Below are positions 1 to 5,814 of a DNA stretch of 6,588 bases, piece by piece. A program made the translations under genes and the position numbers. The stretch is from an uncultured Bacilli bacterium (GTDB taxonomy: Bacteria; Bacillota_I; Bacilli_A; RFN20; CAG-449). The notes beneath the pieces are model-generated. The model was not told where the DNA came from, did not search any database, and worked only from the letters and a program-made list of their open reading frames with translations. Each line of letters opens with the position of its first letter. Positions within the stretch are counted from its first letter, which is position 1. The DNA lies in NCBI GenBank assembly GCA_947593895.1, contig CANQDY010000071.1:1-6588 (forward strand), given 5' to 3'.

Positions 1-821
1 AGTTTCATCATATTTTGCATTTGACTGATATCTTCATTTAAAATTGTTTCTTTTAGTTTAATTAATTCACTAGTAAAAATATCAATTTCATTTACTAAAA
101 AAGATTTATTCATAATAAACAATTCACTCCACATTTTCTCATTAATGTTGGCAATTCTAGTTAAATCTCTAAATGAATCACCCGTGTAATCTTTAAGTTT
201 ATGAGATTTCTTACATGTCATCAAACTAATAGCGATACAATGAGTTAATTGAGATAAGAAAGCAATCATTTCATCATGTTTTCTCACAGAAAGACAAGAA
301 ATTTTACCAAATCCAATTTCACTTGCCAGATTTGAAATAATATCTACTGCATCTTTATTTGATTTACTTGTTGGAGTAATAATAAAATTAGCATTTTTTA
401 ACACTGAATTATCGGCGTTTTTTACCCCATAGACTTCTTTACCTGCCATAGGATGAGATGAAACATAATTTAATCGTGGTAATAAAATCTTTTCTGCCTT
501 ATAAACAATTTCTTCTTTTACTCCGCAAACATCAGTTACAATTGCATTATCTTTAATATAGCGATGATATTTACTAATCCAATCTAAAAACACCTTTGGA
601 TACAAACAAAAGATAATAATATCAAATTGACTTACATATTTTTTACTAACCCTTGTTGTTCCACTTTCAATTAAATGATTCTCAAGAGCATAAGATATAT
701 CTTTCTTATTTTTACTTATCGAACCAATATAATAACCCTTTTTTGATAAACTCATCGCATATGATCCGCCGATAAAGCCTAAACCAACGATTAATATCTT
801 ACTATTTTTAGTCAGTTCCAT
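1..821 (-). CDS. tyrA: Prephenate dehydrogenase TyrA (3' end cut by window edge)
   Basis: Cytoplasmic NAD(P)-dependent oxidoreductase of the tyrosine branch, expected to convert prephenate to 4-hydroxyphenylpyruvate with CO2 release. 273 codons are visible from ATG at 821 with no stop before the left edge, so the C-terminus (and any ACT domain) is unseen. The N-terminal Rossmann domain has GLGFIGGS at residues 13-20. The family motif HPMAGKE is at 123-129, the HD pair at 182-183, SQLTH (family SHLPH/SQLPH) at 190-194, and SFRDLTRIA at 216-224. An AGGAG SD lies 12 bases upstream, inside the displaced aroA tail. It is the last visible gene of the operon. Arogenate instead of prephenate as substrate cannot be excluded from sequence. 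The family assignment is very secure. Confidence 0.95.
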   Translation of the reverse strand, partial: MELTKNSKILIVGLGFIGGSYAMSLSKKGYYIGSISKNKKDISYALENHLIESGTTRVSKKYVSQFDIIIFCLYPKVFLDWISKYHRYIKDNAIVTDVCGVKEEIVYKAEKILLPRLNYVSSHPMAGKEVYGVKNADNSVLKNANFIITPTSKSNKDAVDIISNLASEIGFGKISCLSVRKHDEMIAFLSQLTHCIAISLMTCKKSHKLKDYTGDSFRDLTRIANINEKMWSELFIMNKSFLVNEIDIFTSELIKLKETILNEDISQMQNMMK

Positions 822-903
822 ATGTAATCTTCGCTCCTAAACATTCCAAATCTTTAAAATATGACGGATAGCTTTTTTTTACTGCATCCGCATTTTGAAT
901 TAT
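808..903 (-). pseudogene. aroA: Out-of-frame C-terminal end of EPSP synthase (aroA tail)
   Basis: This stretch follows the premature aroA stop. Read in the -1 frame relative to aroA it gives 31 codons starting IIQNADAVKKSYPSYF, then KDLECLGAKI, and ends at TAA (810-808). That is the usual EPSP synthase C-terminus (family pattern I.N.x.VxKSYPxFxxDLxxLG). The second lysine of KKSYP corresponds to E. coli Lys411, a PEP contact. There is no start codon in this frame and no SD that would let it be made separately. It overlaps the tyrA start by 14 bases, which fits an originally intact aroA running into tyrA. It is best read as the detached 3' end of aroA, not a gene of its own. Confidence 0.88.
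834..838 (-). promoter_or_regulatory. Shine-Dalgarno site for tyrA
   Basis: AGGAG on the minus strand, 12 bases before the tyrA ATG at 821. The spacing is somewhat long. It lies within the out-of-frame aroA tail, so this DNA serves tyrA translation whether or not the aroA tail is read. Confidence 0.65.
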
Positions 904-2003
904 CTTGCTGATAAAAGCGACAATGCCATACAAATCCGATGATCATTATGCGAATTGAATGTAGTTTCTGGTTTGTGAATTTCCGATTTATGAACAACTA
1001 CTTTATTTTTTAAAACATCAATCTTAACTCCAACTTTTTCAAGTTCTTCTTTCATTGCCATAACTCGATCACTTTCTTTATTTCTTAAGCGATCAGTATT
1101 AATAAAAGTCGCACCATTTTTTAAACTGGCAAAGGTAAATAATATCGGTCCTAAATCAATCGCATTACTAATATCAATTGTCGGTTTACTATTAGATAAT
1201 AGTTTAAAAAATTCTTGATAAACTTTATCACCTTGCAATGAATTCGGATTTAATCCATCAATTTTGATATTACTTCCAAAATAATTAAAGCCATCAAGAA
1301 ATGCTGCATTTGAATAATCAGATTCAACTTCGTGATTTTTAGCGATATATTCTTGATTTCCTTTTATAAAAATCTGATTATTCTTGATTTGAAATTCAAT
1401 TGAATATTTATTTAAAATTTCTAATGTCAAATCAATATATGGTTTTGAATAAATCGGTGGAATAATATTAATAACACTATCCCCATCTAAAAGCGGTAAA
1501 CTAAAAAGAAGTCCGGTAATAAATTGACTAGATAAACTACCATCAACATTAAATATTCCTGATCTTAATTTACCAAAAATCTCAATTGAATCGCTATTTT
1601 TGACAATTTTAATATTTTGTTTCTCGAATATTTTTTCGTAAACACTGATTCCTCGACTAATTAAGCGTGTTGTTCCTTTAAAAATTACATGATCATATTT
1701 CGTTAAGCTAATTGGAATCATAAAACGTATTGTCGATCCACTTTCATGACATTCAAAAATAGGCATTTGATTTATATATGTTTCTTTTTCAAATAATACC
1801 GATTTTTCTTTTATTAAATATTTTCTTCCGAACACTTTAATGCATGCTAAAGTCGCTAAAATATCATCACTGAAATAGATATTACTAATCTCACTTTCGT
1901 TTTGAGAAAGCATCGAACTAATCAAATATCGATGTGAGTAACTCTTTGATGGTGGTGCTTTAATTTGACCATTTAAAGTTTTATTTTTAATATTAACATC
2001 CAT
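900..2003 (-). CDS. aroA: 3-phosphoshikimate 1-carboxyvinyltransferase (EPSP synthase), frameshifted before its C-terminus
   Basis: Transfers the enolpyruvyl group of PEP to shikimate 3-phosphate, the sixth step of the shikimate pathway; cytoplasmic. The main frame has 367 residues, against roughly 420-430 for the family. Visible motifs: APPSKSYSHR at 16-25 (catalytic Lys20, Arg25), ESGSTIRF at 87-94, the SSQ substrate motif at 158-160, ESDYSNAAF at 227-235, DLGP at 283-286, RLRNKESDR at 305-313 and NDHR at 353-356. The frame then ends at TAA (902-900), just after MALSLLSAR. The missing C-terminus lies downstream in the -1 frame (808-903). About four or five residues of the turn before the last strand are also missing even if the frame is restored, which suggests a small deletion. 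The start ATG is 2 bases after the aroQ stop, with AGGA 8 bases upstream. The truncated product lacks the Lys411-equivalent and is probably inactive unless the shift is bypassed or is an error. Confidence 0.9.
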   Translation of the reverse strand: MDVNIKNKTLNGQIKAPPSKSYSHRYLISSMLSQNESEISNIYFSDDILATLACIKVFGRKYLIKEKSVLFEKETYINQMPIFECHESGSTIRFMIPISLTKYDHVIFKGTTRLISRGISVYEKIFEKQNIKIVKNSDSIEIFGKLRSGIFNVDGSLSSQFITGLLFSLPLLDGDSVINIIPPIYSKPYIDLTLEILNKYSIEFQIKNNQIFIKGNQEYIAKNHEVESDYSNAAFLDGFNYFGSNIKIDGLNPNSLQGDKVYQEFFKLLSNSKPTIDISNAIDLGPILFTFASLKNGATFINTDRLRNKESDRVMAMKEELEKVGVKIDVLKNKVVVHKSEIHKPETTFNSHNDHRICMALSLLSAR

Positions 2004-2005
2004 AA

Positions 2006-2434
2006 TTATTTTCCTATTAAAATATCAAGTGCATGAATATACCCATTTAATCCCTCTCCTTTAATTGTTTTGATACAAGCTTTAGAAACATAACTGATTT
2101 TTCTAAAATCTTCTCTTTGATCAACATCAGAAATGTGTACTTCGACACATGGAATATTAACTGCTTTAAGGGCATCTAAAAGACCAATGCTTGTATGAGT
2201 TAAAGCACCAGGATTAATAACTATTCCATCAATTTTTTTGAAAAATGCCTCTTGAATTTTGTCAATTAAATCACCTTCGTGATTAGATTGATATATTTCT
2301 ACTTGAAAATTGTTTTGCTTTGAGTAAGTTCTAATCAAATCAACTAAATATTGATAATTAAAACTTCCATAGATATTTGGTTCTCTAATTCCAATCATAT
2401 TTAAATTTGGTCCATTTAATACTAAAATATTCAT
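2006..2434 (-). CDS. aroQ: 3-dehydroquinate dehydratase, type II
   Basis: Dehydrates 3-dehydroquinate to 3-dehydroshikimate, third step of the shikimate pathway. It is a small flavodoxin-like enzyme that forms dodecamers in characterised relatives. 142 residues, close to the usual 145-150. Motifs: NGPNLNMIG at 7-15, then REPNIYG at 17-23 with the lid Arg17 and catalytic Tyr22, QSNHEGDLID in mid-protein, NPGALTHTS, and EVHISDVDQREDFR, where many relatives have SNIHARE. The frame is open upstream to an ATG at 2455, but the start at 2434 is preferred: it gives the family N-terminus MNILVLNGPN and has AAGGAG exactly 7 bases upstream. It begins 4 bases after the aroE-aroK stop, and its SD is made of the last two codons (Lys-Glu) of that gene, so translation is probably coupled. 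Confidence 0.95.
   Translation of the reverse strand: MNILVLNGPNLNMIGIREPNIYGSFNYQYLVDLIRTYSKQNNFQVEIYQSNHEGDLIDKIQEAFFKKIDGIVINPGALTHTSIGLLDALKAVNIPCVEVHISDVDQREDFRKISYVSKACIKTIKGEGLNGYIHALDILIGK
2012..2015 (-). promoter_or_regulatory. Shine-Dalgarno site for aroA
   Basis: AGGA on the minus strand, 8 bases before the aroA ATG at 2003. It sits in the last codons of aroQ and supports this aroA start. Confidence 0.6.
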
Positions 2435-2438
2435 ATTT

Positions 2439-3692
2439 TTACTCCTTATAAGCATTTGATAAATCAGTTGATAAAATTATATTTACAATTTCATCTATCT
2501 GTTTATCTCCATCAATTTGATAATCCATTGCCTCTAAATATAGTCTTCGACGAATCGAATATAAATTTGCTAAATCTTTTCTAGTTTTGGCAAGAGGACG
2601 ATTTGAAGTTATTTTTAGTTTTTCCAAACTACGATCAAGAAAAAATAATTGCCCATTTTGTTTTAAAAATTGAATGTTATTCTTTAATAAAATTGATCCT
2701 CCACCTGTTGAAATAACAAGATTATTCATTTTTGCATATTTTTTAATAATTTTACTTTCTATGTTTCTAAATTCTTCTTCACTATGATTAATAAAGTATG
2801 TAGATATATCCATTCCAATAACATGTTTTATTTCTTCATCGATATCAACAAACTTTCGATGTGTTTTCTCAGCGAGTATTTGACCAATTGTAGTTTTACC
2901 TGAAGTTGGCATTCCAATTAACACATAATTGATCTTTTTATTTAATAAATAGTAATAGTATTTTTCTATTTGTTTAGCATCAAATTTGATATTTAAAAAT
3001 AATTCCACCGCATAAAATGCTTGACTAACTAACATATAAAGTCCATTACAACATTTGATTTTTTTTTCTTTTGCCTTCAGGACTAAATTGGTTGATAATG
3101 GATTATATATAACATCAATTACACCTTCTAATTTATCAAATTCATTCAAAGATAAAATCTCTTGATCATTATTAGGACACATTTCTTTTGGGGTAGTATT
3201 TATTATAATTTCAACATCGTTTTTGATTAGCCTCAATTCATCATAACTCAAAGTATTTTCTTTTTTACTCGTTGATGCATAATAAATTTTTTTTACATTT
3301 AAGTCTCTTAATACCTTACTAACTGTTTTAGAAGTACCACCAGTTCCAAGAATTAAAGCAATTTTGTTAGTAACCTCAATTTTTGAATATCGCAACAAAT
3401 CAAGAAATCCAAAATAATCAGTATTATATCCTCTCAACACCCCATGATCGTTTATTACCACATTAACCGCTTTGATACATTGAGCTTCAGGAGAAATATA
3501 ATCTAAATACGGAATAATTTTTTCTTTATAAGGAATTGTTACATTAATTGCTTTAAATTCTTTTTTTCTAATAAAATTTTCAAATTCACTTTCATCAAGT
3601 TCAATCAATTCATAAGGATACTTTCCAATCGATTCGTGTATTTCTTTTGAAAAACTATGATCTAATTTTTTTCCAATTAATCCATATTCCAT
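2439..3692 (-). CDS. aroE-aroK: Bifunctional shikimate dehydrogenase / shikimate kinase (AroE-AroK fusion)
   Basis: One 417-residue chain carrying two consecutive steps: NADPH reduction of 3-dehydroshikimate to shikimate, then ATP-dependent 3-phosphorylation. The AroE part is about residues 1-250: DHSFS at 11-15 for shikimate binding, NVTIPYK at 50-56 with catalytic Lys56, GYNTD at 88-92 with Asp92, the dinucleotide loop GTGGTSK at 116-122, NTTP at 165-168, and NGLYMLVSQA at 216-225. The AroK part is about 254-417: Walker A GMPTSGKT at 260-267, DID at 283-285, FRNIES at 308-313, TGGGS at 329-333, RPLAKTR at 365-371 and the lid arginines at 381-383. The short linker includes four consecutive tyrosines (245-248). 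No stop or internal start separates the domains. The start is one base after the aroC stop; the nearest SD-like AAAGGA is 14 bases away, so coupling to aroC is likely. Confidence 0.95.
   Translation of the reverse strand: MEYGLIGKKLDHSFSKEIHESIGKYPYELIELDESEFENFIRKKEFKAINVTIPYKEKIIPYLDYISPEAQCIKAVNVVINDHGVLRGYNTDYFGFLDLLRYSKIEVTNKIALILGTGGTSKTVSKVLRDLNVKKIYYASTSKKENTLSYDELRLIKNDVEIIINTTPKEMCPNNDQEILSLNEFDKLEGVIDVIYNPLSTNLVLKAKEKKIKCCNGLYMLVSQAFYAVELFLNIKFDAKQIEKYYYYLLNKKINYVLIGMPTSGKTTIGQILAEKTHRKFVDIDEEIKHVIGMDISTYFINHSEEEFRNIESKIIKKYAKMNNLVISTGGGSILLKNNIQFLKQNGQLFFLDRSLEKLKITSNRPLAKTRKDLANLYSIRRRLYLEAMDYQIDGDKQIDEIVNIILSTDLSNAYKE
2442..2447 (-). promoter_or_regulatory. Shine-Dalgarno site that decides the aroQ start
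   Basis: AAGGAG on the minus strand, 7 bases before the ATG at 2434. It is formed by the final Lys-Glu codons of aroE-aroK. It selects the 2434 start over the ATG at 2455, which lies upstream of this SD. Confidence 0.8.
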
Positions 3693-3693
3693 A

Positions 3694-4794
3694 CTAATCT
3701 AAATTTTCCTTTATAAATACATCATTGCCATATTTTGTGATTAATAAATCACCAATAACTAATGCAGTTAATGCTTCGCTAACAACGCATATTCTCCTAA
3801 CAATACAAGGATCATGACGTCCTTTAATATTTATTACATCATTAATTCCATTTTTAAAATCAATTGTTTTTTGCGTTTTTAAAATTGATGGAGTTGGTTT
3901 AATAGCTAATGAAAAAACAACTGGCATTCCATTAGAAATTCCTCCATTAATACCTCCATTATTATTAGTTTTAGTTATAACTTTGCCCTCTGAATAAATA
4001 AATGAATCATTTACTTTGCTTCCTCTTGATGAGCAAAAACCAAAACCTAAACCAAACTCAATTCCTTTTACGCCACCTAAAGAAAACATTGCTTTACTTA
4101 TTTCACTTTCAAGTGAGGAAAAATATGGTTCGCCAAGACCAACTGGTAAATTGATTATTGCCAATTGAATTTTACCACCAATTGAATCAAATTCACTTCT
4201 TGCTTTAATGATTTCTTCTTCCATTTGATTTTGAACTTGATCTAAAACAGGAAAAAACTGATCTTTAACCAGATTAATGTCTTTATTAAAATCTTCAAAA
4301 TCACGGTCATTAACATTACCAATTTGTTTGATGTGAGAAACAATTTTTATATTAAATTTTTCAAGAGCTTTTTTTACTATTGCTCCGGCAATTACAATCG
4401 GTGTTGTTAGTCTTCCAGAAAAGTGTCCTCCACCGCGATAATCATTATAGCCATGATATTTAATAAATGAAGTGTAGTCAGCATGTCCCGGACGCGCTAA
4501 ATGAGATATATCATCATAATCATCAGACTTAATATTTTCATTTTCAACAATGATACCTATGCTACTTCCTGTAGTACAAGAATTAAAGACACCACTAAAA
4601 AAACGATAATGATCACTTTCTTTTCTTGAAGTTTCAATCATTGAATTTGGTTTTCTTCTGCTTAAACACAAAGAAATATAATCTTCATCGATTTTTATTC
4701 CTGCGCCCAAACCATCTAAAACTACACCAATTTCTGGATTATGACTTTCTCCAAATAGAGTTAACGTCAAATTATTTCCAATTATATTTCTCAT
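3694..4794 (-). CDS. aroC: Chorismate synthase
   Basis: Converts EPSP to chorismate by 1,4-elimination of phosphate, using reduced FMN; the last step of the common pathway. 366 residues, typical for the shorter family members. Motifs: GESH at 15-18 (His18), paired arginines at 46-47, ESD at 59-61, TTG at 74-76, RPGHADYT at 101-108 (His104), RGGGHFSGR at 120-128, GGINGG at 280-285 and RHDPC at 326-330. The RGGGHFSGR form is typical of Firmicutes sequences. Two positions usually glycine are asparagine: the residue after GESH (Asn19) and that after Pro49 (Asn50). The ATG directly abuts the aroB stop codon, and a strong GGAGG SD sits 8 bases upstream inside the end of aroB. Confidence 0.97.
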   Translation of the reverse strand: MRNIIGNNLTLTLFGESHNPEIGVVLDGLGAGIKIDEDYISLCLSRRKPNSMIETSRKESDHYRFFSGVFNSCTTGSSIGIIVENENIKSDDYDDISHLARPGHADYTSFIKYHGYNDYRGGGHFSGRLTTPIVIAGAIVKKALEKFNIKIVSHIKQIGNVNDRDFEDFNKDINLVKDQFFPVLDQVQNQMEEEIIKARSEFDSIGGKIQLAIINLPVGLGEPYFSSLESEISKAMFSLGGVKGIEFGLGFGFCSSRGSKVNDSFIYSEGKVITKTNNNGGINGGISNGMPVVFSLAIKPTPSILKTQKTIDFKNGINDVINIKGRHDPCIVRRICVVSEALTALVIGDLLITKYGNDVFIKENLD

Positions 4795-5802
4795 CTATTT
4801 TACCTCCAAATACTTAATTAGTTCATCAATTGTCATATTTTTTATTTGGAAACTACCAATTTTATTGACGAAAATAACATCAATTGACTTATTGTGAGTT
4901 TTTTTATCATGTAGAAGATAATCATAAATATTATCAAGCGAAAGATTACATTCTTTAGGAGGTAAATTGTATTTATTTAATAAATTAAGTAATTTTGTTT
5001 TTACTTCTTCGCTAACAAAATAAGTCATTCCTTTTGCAACACATTCACCATGAAGATATGAATATTTTGATTTACTTTCAATAATATGACCAATTGTATG
5101 ACCGAAATTTAAAACTTTCCTAAACTCTAACTCTTTTTCATCTTTTTCAACAACTTGTTTCTTGATTAATAAAGATTGACAGATAATCTCGTCAATATCA
5201 TCATATAAATTTTTACTATTAAAGATTAGATCAAAAAGTTTTTGACTATGTGTCAAACTCATTTTAATTGATTCTACTAAACCAGAATATAATTGTCTTT
5301 GATCTAAAGTCTTTAAAGTTGTTGAATCAATCAAAACTTTTGATGGAGGATAAAATGAACCTACAAGGTTTTTGTATCCTCCCATATCTATCGCAGTTTT
5401 TCCACCGATTGATGAATCAACTTGACTTAATAAAGTTGTTGGTAAATTGTAAAAGGTAATTCCTCGCATAAAAGTTGAAGCAACAAACCCACCTAAATCA
5501 CCAACTACTCCTCCTCCTAGAGATATCAAACAATCTTTTCTAGTAAAATTATTTTCAATCATAAATTTTAAAAGTTTCTCATAATTATCAAAATTTTTAC
5601 TATTTTCACCTTGTTTAATAGTATAAATAAAACAAGTTTCACATTTTGAAAAAACATTATCAATATATTCTTTTGGAACACCATCGTCAGTTAAAATGAT
5701 TACTTTTCTTTTTAAATTTAAGTAATCCTCAACATGATTTAAAACATTCTTCTCTATTACAATATCATACGATGAATTAGTTGTTTTAATTTTAATAATC
5801 AT
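4795..5802 (-). CDS. aroB: 3-dehydroquinate synthase
   Basis: Cyclises DAHP to 3-dehydroquinate using NAD+ and a divalent metal, second step of the shikimate pathway. 335 residues from the chosen start, slightly shorter than the usual 350-360. Motifs: GEN..K near 65-69, the glycine-rich NAD site GGGVVGDLGGFVA at 96-108, LPTTLLSQVDSSIGGKT at 120-136, and KNLVGSFY at 144-151. Metal ligands are visible as Glu177 (SGLVES), His235 (LNFGHTIGH) and His251 (LHGE). An in-frame ATG at 5808 would add Met-Ile. The ATG at 5802 is preferred because the only SD-like sequence (TAGG, overlapping the pheA stop) lies 8 bases from it but just 2 from 5808. The stop codon directly precedes the aroC ATG. Confidence 0.96.
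   Translation of the reverse strand: MIIKIKTTNSSYDIVIEKNVLNHVEDYLNLKRKVIILTDDGVPKEYIDNVFSKCETCFIYTIKQGENSKNFDNYEKLLKFMIENNFTRKDCLISLGGGVVGDLGGFVASTFMRGITFYNLPTTLLSQVDSSIGGKTAIDMGGYKNLVGSFYPPSKVLIDSTTLKTLDQRQLYSGLVESIKMSLTHSQKLFDLIFNSKNLYDDIDEIICQSLLIKKQVVEKDEKELEFRKVLNFGHTIGHIIESKSKYSYLHGECVAKGMTYFVSEEVKTKLLNLLNKYNLPPKECNLSLDNIYDYLLHDKKTHNKSIDVIFVNKIGSFQIKNMTIDELIKYLEVK
4803..4807 (-). promoter_or_regulatory. Shine-Dalgarno site for aroC
   Basis: GGAGG on the minus strand, 8 bases before the aroC ATG at 4794 and inside the last codons of aroB. It is the strongest SD in the window, suggesting efficient re-initiation at aroC. Confidence 0.8.
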
Positions 5803-5810
5803 AATCATTA

Positions 5811-5814
5811 CCTA
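5811..5814 (-). promoter_or_regulatory. Weak Shine-Dalgarno site overlapping the pheA stop, favouring the aroB start at 5802
   Basis: TAGG on the minus strand is made of the pheA stop codon plus one base. It is 8 bases from the ATG at 5802 but only 2 from the ATG at 5808. The weak site and the pheA stop so close to the start suggest that aroB translation depends on ribosomes finishing pheA. Confidence 0.45.

Noticed and set aside
873..880. A8 run in the aroA tail as the site of a homopolymer error causing the break
   Set aside because: The run lies downstream of the premature stop, and the tail frame is already established before it (IIQNADAV), so an indel there cannot explain the stop.
890..925. 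Programmed -1 ribosomal frameshift joining aroA to its tail
   Set aside because: No X-XXY-YYZ heptamer or A-rich slip site precedes the TAA (codons TCA GCA AGA TAA), and the joined loop would still be about four or five residues short. A deletion fits better.
2435..2455. Longer aroQ start at ATG 2455
   Set aside because: It would add MLIRSKN before the conserved N-terminus, overlap aroE-aroK by 17 bases and put the strong AAGGAG inside the coding region.
4626..4817. 63-codon plus-strand open frame
   Set aside because: It is antisense to the well-supported 5' part of aroC and runs into the aroB end; there is no SD or recognisable protein pattern.
5268..5459. 63-codon plus-strand open frame
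   Set aside because: It is antisense to conserved aroB codons around the metal and NAD motifs; the product is low-complexity with no family resemblance.
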